From Nocardioides agri (lineage in GTDB: Bacteria > Actinomycetota > Actinomycetes > Propionibacteriales > Nocardioidaceae), in the NCBI RefSeq assembly GCF_013778305.1, contig NZ_JACEIC010000001.1:620001-684000 (forward strand): a stretch of DNA of 64,000 bases. Direction: 5' to 3'. Position numbers and translations under genes: made by a program. This document shows positions 17,730-26,205 of the stretch, in pieces. A model generated the notes under the pieces. It saw only the letters and a program-made list of their open reading frames with translations. It was not told the DNA's origin and did no database searches. The first letter of the stretch is position 1, and every line of letters begins with the position of its first letter.

Positions 17730-19242
17730 CGGCGAGCTCGGGCTCGGGTGGGACTACGTGCTCGTTGCGCTGCCGACGATACGGGACCAGCGCCAGCGCC
17801 AGACCGAGAGCCGTGAGGAACACGCAGATCCGGCCGGACCACGGCCCGATCCGCACGGACGGCGGCACCGAGGTCGTCAGCTGGACCTGCTCGACGAGGG
17901 CGGCCTGGGTGCGGGTCGGGGCGCTCGCGACGACGGTGCCGTCAGGGGCGATGACGCCCGAGACCCCGTTGGTCGCGGCGACCACCAGCCACCGTCCGGT
18001 CTCGATCGCGCGCAGCCGGGTGATCGCGAACTGCTGCGCGATCTGGTGGGTGTAGATGAACGTCGCGTTGCTCGTCTGCACGGTGAGCATCTGGGCGCCG
18101 CGGGAGACCTGGGCGTAGATCCCGTCGTCGTAGGCCACGTCGAAGCAGATCGCGTCGCCGACCTCGGTGCGCGCGATCGTCAGCGGGTCGTCCCGGGTCC
18201 CGCTCAGCATGTCGCGGCCGACCTCGGCGAGCCGTCCGAACTGCCGGGTGAAGAGCTTGCGGGCCGGGATGTACTCGCCGAACGGCACCGGGTGCCGCTT
18301 GGTGTAGCGCTCCCCCGCGCCGGTGACCGGGTCCCAGACGATGCCCTGGTTGAGCACGTGGTCGGTGCCTGCGTCGACGATCGCCCCGACCAGGATCGGG
18401 GCCTCGATCGTGCGGGCGGCGCCGCTGATCGAGGCGTTGAGGTCGTCGTGCTCGAACGGGTCCATGGTCGTGGAGTTCTCGGGCCACACGACGAAGTCCG
18501 GCTGCGGCTCCGAGCCGGCCGCGACGTCGTCGGCCAGCCGTCCGGTGACGTCCACCAGGTTCTGGGTCACCCCTCGGGGGTCGTAGAGGATGTCGTTGCC
18601 GGGTCCGGGGACGTCGGGCTGGATCGCGGCGACGACCTGCTCGCCGTCCATGTCGGCCTGCCACGGCAGCGCGACCGGCACCAGGAGCACCGCGACGAGC
18701 GCGGCCAGCGCCAGGGCCGGCGTACGGCGCTCGCGGCCTCGCGCGACCGTGAGCCACGCCAGCATCGTCCCGCTCAGCGCGAGCGCGAAGCTCACGCCCA
18801 CCGACCCGATCCACGGCAGCGCGTCGGCGACGAACGTGTCGGCCGTCGCGAACGCCAGCCGGCCCCACGGCATCCCGCTGAAGGGCCAGCCGCTGCGCCA
18901 CACCTCGATCGCCGTCCAGGCCGCGGCCACCCACAGCGGCCACCAGCGGTGCCGGACCAGCACCGCGGTGAGGGAGCCGAGCAGCGCGAGGAACACGGCC
19001 TCCAGCGACGCCAGCCCGATCCAGGCATCCGTCCCGACCGCGCGCATCCAGAACAGCAGGGTCCACTGGAAGCCGATGCCGAACGCGAGGCCCGGCAGCC
19101 AGGCGCGGCGGGCGCGCAGGCCGCGGCAGCACAGCACGAACCCGGCGACGCAGAACGGGATCAGGACCGGCAGGGCGACCGGCTCGAAGGCCAGCGCGAG
19201 ACCGACCCCGCAGACGGAGGCGAGGAGGGTCCGGAGCAGCAC
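17707..19242 (-). CDS. lnt: Apolipoprotein N-acyltransferase
   Basis: A 511-residue protein with about six N-terminal membrane helices (residues 1-190) followed by a periplasm-facing nitrilase-type domain. The catalytic triad is visible: Glu in WPENST (about 254), Lys in YTKRHPVPFGEYIP (about 315) and Cys in ICFDVAYDD (about 366). Lnt N-acylates the lipid-modified N-terminal Cys of lipoproteins. In actinobacteria N-acylation is established and Lnt and Ppm domains are linked. TATCGT six bases before the GTG at 19242 suggests a leaderless transcript. Confidence 0.92.
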   Translation of the reverse strand: MLLRTLLASVCGVGLALAFEPVALPVLIPFCVAGFVLCCRGLRARRAWLPGLAFGIGFQWTLLFWMRAVGTDAWIGLASLEAVFLALLGSLTAVLVRHRWWPLWVAAAWTAIEVWRSGWPFSGMPWGRLAFATADTFVADALPWIGSVGVSFALALSGTMLAWLTVARGRERRTPALALAALVAVLLVPVALPWQADMDGEQVVAAIQPDVPGPGNDILYDPRGVTQNLVDVTGRLADDVAAGSEPQPDFVVWPENSTTMDPFEHDDLNASISGAARTIEAPILVGAIVDAGTDHVLNQGIVWDPVTGAGERYTKRHPVPFGEYIPARKLFTRQFGRLAEVGRDMLSGTRDDPLTIARTEVGDAICFDVAYDDGIYAQVSRGAQMLTVQTSNATFIYTHQIAQQFAITRLRAIETGRWLVVAATNGVSGVIAPDGTVVASAPTRTQAALVEQVQLTTSVPPSVRIGPWSGRICVFLTALGLALALVPYRRQRNEHVVPPEPELAGAESRSE

Positions 19243-19248
19243 GAGTCG

Positions 19249-19254
19249 ACGATA
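19249..19254 (-). promoter_or_regulatory. -10 element TATCGT, N6 to GTG of lnt
   Basis: On the minus strand TATCGT is followed by six bases and the lnt GTG (19242), the window's recurrent leaderless arrangement. Confidence 0.45.
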
Positions 19255-19536
19255 CCGACGGTGCGTGCGCTCCGGGCCCGGACCAGCCGGAGGGATCCCG
19301 CGCCCTTCGGTCCAACCTGACGTCGACTGGCTGCCGGTGCCTGGCTGTTGTCTACGGGGCGCGGGCCCTTCCGTTGCCGCTCTCGCGCCAGCGCACCGAC
19401 CTCAGCGAGCCAGGACCTACGGGTGCTGGCAAGGTCACCCGTCGTCCCGGCCACTCTGACGTCGGTACGCCGCGCGCGATCTGCGTGAGCGACCGGCACA
19501 CCTTGGACGCAGCCCCGGCCGGATGTCAACCGTCCG

Positions 19537-19570
19537 CTGACCTGCGCAGATGGGCGAAACCGCAGGTCAG
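19537..19570. repeat. Inverted repeat CTGACCTGCG / CGCAGGTCAG
   Basis: Perfect 10-base arms at 19537-19546 and 19561-19570 with a 14-base loop. It may be a second hairpin after the TetR gene or an operator upstream of lnt. It shares TGACC/GGTCA with the larger repeats at 3619 and 50645 but is not clearly of that family. Confidence 0.4.
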
Positions 19571-19612
19571 GCCGGGTCGCCGGTCCGGCGCGGGAACGCA
19601 AAAGTTCGTGGG

Positions 19613-19644
19613 GCCACGGCGTGTCGCGGGCGACACGCCGTGGC
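19613..19644 (-). terminator. Hairpin at the 3' end of the TetR gene
   Basis: GCCACGGCGTGTCGC at 19613-19627 is the exact reverse complement of 19630-19644, separated by two bases. The right arm touches the TAG stop of the minus-strand TetR gene. On the minus strand the hairpin is followed by a short T-run (CTTTTG). This looks like a rho-independent or stabilising terminator. Confidence 0.65.
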
Positions 19645-20246
19645 TAGAGCGCGTCCGGGTCCGCAGCACCCACGAGACGGAGCGCCAGGCCGGCGTACTC
19701 CGCCGCCAGTGCGTCGGTGTCGAGCGGGCCGGAGGGCGTCCACCAGCGCGCCACGCCGGTGCACATCTCGAGCAGCGCCCGCCGGCCGACGGGGACGGAG
19801 CCGAGCCGGAAGGACCCGTCGGCGACGCCGGCCTCGAGCGTGCGCTGCCAGAGGTCCTCGTAGCGGTCCCGCAGCGCCACCACCTCGGCGCGTGCTCCCG
19901 GCGAGAGCGCCCGGACCTCGTCGTCGACGACCCGGGTCTGGGCGGGACCCTCCGCGTGCGCGCGGACGTGCAGGCCGACGAGGGCGACCAGCCGCGCCCG
20001 GGGGTCGGGGTGCTCGTCCGCGGCCCGCTCCCCCGCCTCCACCAGCCCGCTGAGGCTCTCGCGCATGATCGCGACGAGCAGCTCCTCCTTGGTGCCCATG
20101 TAGTGGTAGAGCGACGCGGAGGAGAGGCCCGCGGCGTCGGCGAGCTGCCGGATCCCGGTGCCGTGGTAGCCGCGCTCGGCGAACAGCGCCAGCGCGGCGT
20201 CGCGGACCCGGTCCGCAGTCGTGGGCCCAGCGGTGGATGCGGCCAC
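19644..20246 (-). CDS. TetR-family transcriptional regulator
   Basis: A 200-residue repressor-type protein. Residues about 12-60 are the TetR helix-turn-helix (RVRDAALALFAERGYHGT, then GIRQLADAAGLSSASLYHYM). The C-terminal part is an all-helical ligand domain. The gene is divergent from the crotonase operon, and a perfect 22-base palindrome lies between them. By analogy with KstR- and FadR-type TetR regulators the effector could be an acyl-CoA made by the operon (inference). Start GTG 20246. Confidence 0.9.
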   Translation of the reverse strand: MAASTAGPTTADRVRDAALALFAERGYHGTGIRQLADAAGLSSASLYHYMGTKEELLVAIMRESLSGLVEAGERAADEHPDPRARLVALVGLHVRAHAEGPAQTRVVDDEVRALSPGARAEVVALRDRYEDLWQRTLEAGVADGSFRLGSVPVGRRALLEMCTGVARWWTPSGPLDTDALAAEYAGLALRLVGAADPDAL

Positions 20247-20288
20247 TTGACCCCCTCTCCGACGACGACCTACGGTGCCGATGATGCC

Positions 20289-20310
20289 CTACCGATCGAT
20301 CGATCGGTAG
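20289..20310. promoter_or_regulatory. Perfect 22-base palindrome, candidate TetR operator
   Basis: The 22 bases from 20289 to 20310 form a perfect palindrome: half-site CTACCGATCGA and its exact reverse complement. It lies 43 bases upstream of the TetR gene start and 24 bases upstream of the crotonase GTG, so bound repressor could block both promoters. Confidence 0.7.
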
Positions 20311-20333
20311 ACCGGACGTGAAGGAGTGCCTCC

Positions 20334-21080
20334 GTGGAGGTCGAGTACGTGCGCGACGGCGACGTCGCGGTGATCCACCTCAACCGGCCCGAGCGCCTCA
20401 ACGCCGTCGTGCCGGCGCTGACCCTCGGTCTCCGCGACGCCCTCGCCCGCGCCGACCGGGAGGGCGCCCGCGTCGTCGTGCTCGCCGGCCGCGGGCGCGC
20501 GTTCTGCGCCGGGCACGACCTCAAGGAGCCCGAGCCGGTGGAGACGCCGGTGCAGACCCGCGCCCGGCTGGAGGAGATCCAGGACGTGACCAGGCTGGTG
20601 CGCCGCTTCCCCGGTCCGGTGGTCGCCGCGGTGCACGGCTACGCCCTCGGTGCCGGTTGCGAGTTCGCGCTCGCCTGCGACGTGGTGGTCGCGGCGGAGG
20701 ACGCGCAGTTCGGCTTCCCGGAGGTCGGCGTCGGGCTGAGCGTCACCGGTGGCATCTCCAAGCTGCTGCCGGCCCTCGTCGGCTGGGCCAAGGCCAAGGA
20801 GCTGCTGCTCCTCGGCGACCGCGTCACGGGCGCGGAGGCCGCCGAGCTGGGGCTCGTCGCCCGGGCCGTGCCGGCCGGCGAGCACGAGGAGGCGGCGCTC
20901 GACCTCGCGCGCACGCTCGCCCAGCGGCCTCCGCTCGCCCTCAGCCTGGCCAAGCAGGTGCTCGACCACGGCCTCGACGCGACCATGGAGGGCGCGATGG
21001 CCCGCGAGGTCGACCACGCGATCCTGACCTCGCTGTCCGGCGAGGGCGCCGCTCCCAAGGAGGCCTTCGGCCGTGGCTGA
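20334..21080 (+). CDS. Enoyl-CoA hydratase/isomerase (crotonase family)
   Basis: A 248-residue crotonase. The oxyanion-hole segments are FCAGHDLKE and GYALGAGCEFALACD; FPEVGVG carries the conserved second Glu, and the Glu of GCE is at the first acidic position, so hydratase activity is plausible. It should act on an enoyl-CoA in the cytoplasm. The start is GTG 20334 with AAGGAG upstream. It overlaps the acyl-CoA ligase gene by eight bases and sits just after the palindrome, as first gene of a four-gene operon with no thiolase or dehydrogenase, so the pathway is incomplete here. Confidence 0.9.
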   Translation: MEVEYVRDGDVAVIHLNRPERLNAVVPALTLGLRDALARADREGARVVVLAGRGRAFCAGHDLKEPEPVETPVQTRARLEEIQDVTRLVRRFPGPVVAAVHGYALGAGCEFALACDVVVAAEDAQFGFPEVGVGLSVTGGISKLLPALVGWAKAKELLLLGDRVTGAEAAELGLVARAVPAGEHEEAALDLARTLAQRPPLALSLAKQVLDHGLDATMEGAMAREVDHAILTSLSGEGAAPKEAFGRG

Positions 21081-22491
21081 CCGGACGCTGGTCTCCCTGC
21101 TCGTCTGGGCCGACGAGCGCTGGCCGGACCGGCCGGCATGGACGTTCGTGGCGCCCGACGGCGCCGAGCGGACGCTGACCTTCTCGGAGGTCTGCGCGCA
21201 GAGCGCGGCCCTCGCCCAGGCGCTGCGCGAGCGGGGCGTGGAGGCGGGCGACCGGGTCGCGGTGATGCTGGACAACTCCCCGGAGTTCCCGCTGGTCTGG
21301 TTCGCGCTCGCCCGGCTCGGCGCCGCCGTCGTGCCGCTCAACGTCCGCTACCGGACCGCCGACGCCCAGCACCTCCTCGACGACGCCGAGGTCCGGCTCG
21401 CCGTCACGTCTCCGGCGTACGCCGGGCTGCTCCGCGGCCTGTCCCCCGCCCCGGACGTGGTCCTGGTGGAGGACCTGCACTCGGACGATGCGTTCGAGCA
21501 GCGGCCCGTCGACGCCGGCTCGACCGTCAACGTGCAGTACACCTCCGGCACCACCGGACGGCCCAAGGGCTGCCTGCTGTCGCACCGCTACTGGACGACG
21601 CTGGGCCGCAGCCTGGTCGAGGAGTTCCCGCGGATCGACGCCGACGACGTGATGCTGACCGCGCAGCCGTTCTTCTACCTCGACCCGATGTGGAACGTCG
21701 TGACCGCCCTCATGGCCGGCGCCCACCTGGTGGCGCTCGACGGCTTCCACCCCTCGACGTTCTGGGAGCAGGTGCGCCGGCACGAGGTGACCTACTTCTA
21801 CTGCCTGGCCGCGATGCCGACGCTGCTGCTGCGGATGCCGCCCGACCCCGCGGACCGCGACCACCGGGTGCGCGCCGTCCAGTGCTCGGCGATCCCGGTG
21901 GCCCTCCACGCGGAGCTCGAGGACCGCTGGGGGGTGCCGTGGTTCGAGGCGTTCGGGATGACCGAGACCGGTGCCGACCTCCGGGTCACCCCCGACGACC
22001 ACGACGAGCTCGTCGGCAGCGGGTGCCTCGGCCGGCCCGCCGGGCACCGCGAGGTGCGGATCGACGACGACGGGCAGATGTGGCTGCGCGGGCCCGGGAT
22101 GATGGACGGCTACCTCGGCCACCCCGACCCGTTCGTCGAGGGCTGGTTCCCCACCGGCGACCTCGCCCGGCTCGACGACGAGGGCCGCGTCTACCTGACC
22201 GGCCGGCTCAAGGACATGATCCGTCGCAGCGGCGAGAACATCGCCGCCCGCGAGGTCGAGGAGGTGCTGCTCGCCCACCCGGCGGTGCGGCTGGCCGCCG
22301 TCGTCGGCGTGCCCGACGAGATCCGCGGCGAGGAGGTCAAGGCGTACGTCGTGGCGCCCGGCGCGGGCGCCGAGGAGCTCGAGGCGTGGTGCGCCGAGCG
22401 GCTGGCGGCGTTCAAGGTCCCGCGGCTGTGGGAGTTCCGCGACGACCTGCCGCTGACCGCGTCGCACCGCGTCGAGAAGGCGAAGCTGTGA
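21073..22491 (+). CDS. AMP-dependent acyl-CoA synthetase/ligase
   Basis: A 472-residue member of the ANL superfamily. Motifs: YTSGTTGRPKG (P-loop-like), FGMTETGAD, WFPTGDLARLDDEG, LTGRLKDMIRRSGENIAARE, and a C-terminal Lys in RVEKAKL that should catalyse adenylation. It is shorter than usual (500-550) but ends at the expected place. It would activate a carboxylic acid to its CoA thioester; the acid is unknown. Overlaps the crotonase by 8 bases and the amidohydrolase by GTGA, so the three are translationally coupled. Confidence 0.9.
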   Translation: MADRTLVSLLVWADERWPDRPAWTFVAPDGAERTLTFSEVCAQSAALAQALRERGVEAGDRVAVMLDNSPEFPLVWFALARLGAAVVPLNVRYRTADAQHLLDDAEVRLAVTSPAYAGLLRGLSPAPDVVLVEDLHSDDAFEQRPVDAGSTVNVQYTSGTTGRPKGCLLSHRYWTTLGRSLVEEFPRIDADDVMLTAQPFFYLDPMWNVVTALMAGAHLVALDGFHPSTFWEQVRRHEVTYFYCLAAMPTLLLRMPPDPADRDHRVRAVQCSAIPVALHAELEDRWGVPWFEAFGMTETGADLRVTPDDHDELVGSGCLGRPAGHREVRIDDDGQMWLRGPGMMDGYLGHPDPFVEGWFPTGDLARLDDEGRVYLTGRLKDMIRRSGENIAAREVEEVLLAHPAVRLAAVVGVPDEIRGEEVKAYVVAPGAGAEELEAWCAERLAAFKVPRLWEFRDDLPLTASHRVEKAKL

Positions 22492-24080
22492 AGGCCGACC
22501 TGCTGCTCACCAACGCGCGCGTCCGCACGCTCGACGGCGACGCCGTCGCCCCCGCGGTCGCGATCTGGCGGGACCGCGTCGTCGCGCTGGAGGACGTGCC
22601 AGCGCACCGCACGCTCGACCTGGGCGGTGCGGTCGTGGTGCCCGGCTTCCACGACGCCCACAACCACATGGCGTGGTACGGCCTCTCCCTCGCCGAGGTC
22701 GACCTGCGGGTCGGCTCGCTCGACGCGCTCTACGACGCCGTCGCGGCCCGGGCCGCGGCGACCGGGCCGGACGAGTGGATCGTCGGGGCCGGCTACGACG
22801 ACAACAAGACCGGCGGGCACCCGACCCGTGAGGGCCTGGAGCGGGTCGCCGCGGGCCGGAAGGTCTGGCTCAGGCACACGTCGGGACACATGTGCGTGGT
22901 CAGCGGCGCCGTGCTGGCCGAGCTCGGCATCGCGGAGTCCCCCGTCGACGTGCCGGGAGGCCTGGTGGTCACCGACGCCGCCGGACGGCCGACCGGGCTG
23001 CTCCAGGAGCAGGCCCAGCAGCTGCTGGGGCCGCTGGTGCTCCCCTACCCCGTCGAGCAGCTGGTCGACGCGATCGAGCGGGCCGGGCGGGTCTACCTCT
23101 CGCAGGGCATCACCAGCGTCGTCGAGGCCGGCGTCGGCGGTGGCTGGATCGGCAAGACGCCGGTCGAGGTCGCGGCCTACCAGGCCGCCCGTGACGCCGG
23201 GCGCCTGCCGGTGCGGGTCGAGCTGATGGTGGCCGCCGACGTGCTCCACCCGGTGCCGGCCCACGAGGCCGACGGGATGCCGCTGGGCATCGACCTCGGC
23301 ATCCGGACCGGGCTGGGCGACGACCGGCTGCGGATCGGCCCCGTGAAGGTCTTCTCCGACGGGTCGCTGATCGGGCACACCTGCGCGATGACCGAGGAGT
23401 TCGCCGACACCCCCGGCGAGCGCGGCTACCTGCAGGGCGACGCCGCCGCGCTCCGGACCCGGATCATCGACGCGCACCGCTCGGGCTGGCGGGTCGCGAC
23501 CCACGCGATCGGGGACGCCGCGATCGACCTCGTGCTGGACGCGGTCGAGGAGGCGCAGCGACGGTGGCCGCGCCCCGACGTACGCCACCGCATCGAGCAC
23601 TTCGGGGTCTCCCGCCCCGACCAGGTCGAGCGGGCGGCGGCGCTCGGCGTCGTGCCCGTGCCGCAGGGCCGGTTCGTCGGAGAGATCGGCGACGGCATGC
23701 TGCGTGCGCTCGGCCCCGAGCGCGCCGGGTGGGCCTACCGCTACCGCTCGCTGCTCGACGCCGGCGTGGTCGTGCCGGGCAGCTCGGACCGGCCGGTCGT
23801 CGACGGCACGCCGCTGCGCGGCATCCACGACATGGTCAACCGCCGCACGGACTCCGGTCAGCCCTGTGGGCCCGAGGAGGCGATCACCGGGCTGGAGGCG
23901 CTGCGCGCCTACACCCTCGGCTCGGCGTACGCCTCGCACGCGGAGCGCGACCGGGGCACGGTCGCCGTCGGCAAGTACGCCGACCTCGCCGTCCTCTCCG
24001 ACGATCCCGCCACGGTCGAGCCGGCCGCCATCCGCGACATCGAGGTGCTCTCGACGGTGCTGGCCGGAGAGGTGGTATAG
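22488..24080 (+). CDS. YtcJ-like amidohydrolase (amidohydrolase_3)
   Basis: A 530-residue metal-dependent hydrolase. The metal site appears as HDAHNHM (the HxH of the family), VKVFSDGSLIGH, a HAIGD segment and RIEHF near the end of the barrel, followed by VPGSSDRPV. These place it in the YtcJ group, which hydrolyses amide or cyclic amide bonds of largely unknown substrates. Context with an acyl-CoA ligase and crotonase suggests it could release an acid from an amide or ester, which is then CoA-activated. This is an inference. Start GTG 22488. Confidence 0.88.
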   Translation: MKADLLLTNARVRTLDGDAVAPAVAIWRDRVVALEDVPAHRTLDLGGAVVVPGFHDAHNHMAWYGLSLAEVDLRVGSLDALYDAVAARAAATGPDEWIVGAGYDDNKTGGHPTREGLERVAAGRKVWLRHTSGHMCVVSGAVLAELGIAESPVDVPGGLVVTDAAGRPTGLLQEQAQQLLGPLVLPYPVEQLVDAIERAGRVYLSQGITSVVEAGVGGGWIGKTPVEVAAYQAARDAGRLPVRVELMVAADVLHPVPAHEADGMPLGIDLGIRTGLGDDRLRIGPVKVFSDGSLIGHTCAMTEEFADTPGERGYLQGDAAALRTRIIDAHRSGWRVATHAIGDAAIDLVLDAVEEAQRRWPRPDVRHRIEHFGVSRPDQVERAAALGVVPVPQGRFVGEIGDGMLRALGPERAGWAYRYRSLLDAGVVVPGSSDRPVVDGTPLRGIHDMVNRRTDSGQPCGPEEAITGLEALRAYTLGSAYASHAERDRGTVAVGKYADLAVLSDDPATVEPAAIRDIEVLSTVLAGEVV

Positions 24081-24085
24081 GAGCG

Positions 24086-24679
24086 ATGAGGCTGGTCGAG
24101 GCCGACGAGCTGACGCCGCGCGAGCTGGCGGCGGTCGAGCGCATCTACGTCGACGCCTTCCCCCCGGACCTCCAGGCGCCGTTCCCGGACCTGTTCGCCG
24201 ACCGGATGCTGGTGCTGCTCGACGACGCCGGGCCCGCCGGGCTCGCCCTCGTGCGCGATCTCGCCGGCACGACGTGGACGTTCCTGAGGTACTACGCCGT
24301 CGGCCGGCGCGGGCAGGGCACCGGATCGTCGATGTGGGAGCACCTGACCGGGCTGCTCGCCGCGGAGGGTCGCACCCGCCTGGTGTGGGACGTCGAGGAC
24401 CCCGGCGAGGCGGGGATCCCGGAGGAGTCCGTGGTGGAGCACCGTCGACGGATCGCGTTCTACGAGCGGCTGGGCGGCCGGCTGCTGCCCGTGCGCGAGT
24501 ACCACCCGCCGCACGACGACGGGCACCAGCCGCAGCTGCTCCTCATGGACTGCGTCCTGGGCGCGGGTGACGTCGCGAGCCTGCGCGAGCTCGTGGAGGG
24601 CGTCTACTGGCTGCGCTACGGACGGGACCCGGACCATGCGGACGTGCGCCGTACGTTGCTCGCCAGCGACCTGATCTGA
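24086..24679 (+). CDS. GNAT-family N-acetyltransferase
   Basis: A 197-residue GNAT protein. The acetyl-CoA motif is YYAVGRRGQGTGSSMWEHL, preceded by a beta-bulge segment TTWTFLRYYAV, and the C-terminal part has FYERLGGRLLPV, characteristic of an actinobacterial GNAT subgroup. It is the last gene of the crotonase operon (GGAG lies 5 bases before the ATG at 24086). Substrate unknown. The small hairpin CCGGA-AGACA-TCCGG at 24680-24694 may mark the end of the unit. Confidence 0.85.
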   Translation: MRLVEADELTPRELAAVERIYVDAFPPDLQAPFPDLFADRMLVLLDDAGPAGLALVRDLAGTTWTFLRYYAVGRRGQGTGSSMWEHLTGLLAAEGRTRLVWDVEDPGEAGIPEESVVEHRRRIAFYERLGGRLLPVREYHPPHDDGHQPQLLLMDCVLGAGDVASLRELVEGVYWLRYGRDPDHADVRRTLLASDLI

Positions 24680-24702
24680 CCGGAAGACATCCGGCGTGTG
24701 GT

Positions 24703-24732
24703 TTGCATCACCGCAAGATCTCCGCTTACGCT
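24703..24732 (+). promoter_or_regulatory. Promoter of kamA: TTGCAT-N18-TACGCT, N6 to ATG
   Basis: TTGCAT (24703-24708), an 18-base spacer, and TACGCT (24727-24732) followed by six bases and the ATG at 24739. A -35-like hexamer is visible here, which is not so for most similar sites. Confidence 0.5.
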
Positions 24733-24738
24733 CGCGGC

Positions 24739-26205
24739 ATGAGCATCGAGACGTCCATCGCTGCCCTCGTCGAGGACCAGACCGGCCAGCCCTACCCCTA
24801 CCAGCGGGTGGAGCTCGTCGAGCCGGACTGGACCCGCTTCCCCGGCTGGCGTGACGTCACGACCGAGGAGTGGGCGTCCGTGCAGTGGCAGCGCGCCCAC
24901 TGCGTCAAGAACATCAAGCAGCTGCGCGAGCTGATGGGCGACCTGCTCGACGAGCGCTTCTACGCCGACCTCGAGCGCGACCAGGCCGAGCGCGCGACGA
25001 TGTCGATGCTGGTGCCGCCGCAGATGATGAACACGATGGTGCCCACGTCGGTGCCGCACGGGCCGGGCTCGTTGACCGAGGCGTTCTACGCCGACCCGGT
25101 GCGCCACTACATGCTCCCGGTCTTCTCCGACCGCCGCACCGACTGGCCCTCGCACCCGCACGCCACCCGCGACTCCCTCCACGAGCACGACATGTGGGTC
25201 GCCGAGGGGCTCACGCACCGCTACCCGACCAAGGTGCTCGCCGAGCTGCTGCCGACCTGCCCGCAGTACTGCGGCCACTGCACGCGCATGGACCTCGTCG
25301 GCAACTCCACCGCCACCGTCGACAAGCTGAAGTTCGTCGGCAAGCCCACCGACCGGCTCGGCTCGATGCTCGACTACCTGCGCCGTACCCCCTCGGTGCG
25401 CGACGTGGTCGTCTCCGGCGGCGACGTGGCGAACATGCCGTGGCCGCGGCTGGAGGACTTCCTCACCCGGCTCCTCGAGATCGACAACATCCGGGACATC
25501 CGGCTCGCGACCAAGGCGCTCGTCGGGCTCCCGCAGCACTGGCTGCAGGACGACGTGCGCGAGGGCGTCGGCCGGGTCGCGACGATCGCCCGGTCGCGCG
25601 GCGTCTCCCTGGCGATCCACACCCACGCCAACCACGCGAACTCGATCACGCCGCTCGTCGCCAGCGCCACCCAGGCGATGCTCGAGGCCGGCGTCCGCGA
25701 CGTGCGCAACCAGGGCGTGCTCCTCAACGGCGTCAACGCCGACCCGCACGCGCTGCTCGACCTGTGCTTCCGGCTCCTCGACGGCGCGCAGATCATGCCC
25801 TACTACTTCTACATGTGCGACCTGATCCCCTACTCGGAGCACTGGCGGGTGTCGGTCGCCGACGCGCAGCGCCTGCAGCACCACATCATGGGCTACCTGC
25901 CGGGCTTCGCGACCCCACGGATCGTGTGCGACGTGCCGTTCGTCGGCAAGCGCTGGGTGCACCAGGTCGCCGACTACGACGCCGAGCGCGGCATCTCCTA
26001 CTGGACCAAGAACTACCGCACCTCGATCGAGGCGACCGACGCCGAGGCGCTGTCGCGCACGTACGAGTACTACGACCCGATCCACACGCTCCCGGCCGCC
26101 GGGCAGGCGTGGTGGGCCTCTCACGCCGACCTGCCGGAGACCGAGCTGAAGGCCGCCGAGGTCGCCGAGGCCTCGCGCCGTACCGCGGCGCTGCAGGCCT
26201 GGTGA
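24739..26205 (+). CDS. KamA-family radical SAM aminomutase (lysine 2,3-aminomutase-like)
   Basis: A 488-residue protein. The radical SAM [4Fe-4S] motif is CPQYCGHC (Cys about 174, 178, 181), the C-x3-C-x2-C of the superfamily. A Lys in VPFVGKRWVHQ (about 403) matches the PLP-binding Lys of KamA. Lysine 2,3-aminomutase converts L-lysine to beta-lysine; other KamA members act on glutamate or other amino acids, and the specificity cannot be set from sequence by eye. The ATG at 24739 is favoured over an upstream ATG at 24703 because a -10 element sits six bases before it. It is not in an operon with lysine-fermentation genes. Confidence 0.88.
   Translation: MSIETSIAALVEDQTGQPYPYQRVELVEPDWTRFPGWRDVTTEEWASVQWQRAHCVKNIKQLRELMGDLLDERFYADLERDQAERATMSMLVPPQMMNTMVPTSVPHGPGSLTEAFYADPVRHYMLPVFSDRRTDWPSHPHATRDSLHEHDMWVAEGLTHRYPTKVLAELLPTCPQYCGHCTRMDLVGNSTATVDKLKFVGKPTDRLGSMLDYLRRTPSVRDVVVSGGDVANMPWPRLEDFLTRLLEIDNIRDIRLATKALVGLPQHWLQDDVREGVGRVATIARSRGVSLAIHTHANHANSITPLVASATQAMLEAGVRDVRNQGVLLNGVNADPHALLDLCFRLLDGAQIMPYYFYMCDLIPYSEHWRVSVADAQRLQHHIMGYLPGFATPRIVCDVPFVGKRWVHQVADYDAERGISYWTKNYRTSIEATDAEALSRTYEYYDPIHTLPAAGQAWWASHADLPETELKAAEVAEASRRTAALQAW

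Larger units (their letters stand above)
19243..19643. other. 401-base intergenic region with two inverted repeats, no gene
   Basis: No convincing reading frame. It holds the lnt promoter at its left end, the inverted repeat CTGACCTGCG / CGCAGGTCAG at 19537-19570 and the TetR-gene terminator at 19613-19644. The remainder shows nothing I can interpret. Confidence 0.55.
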
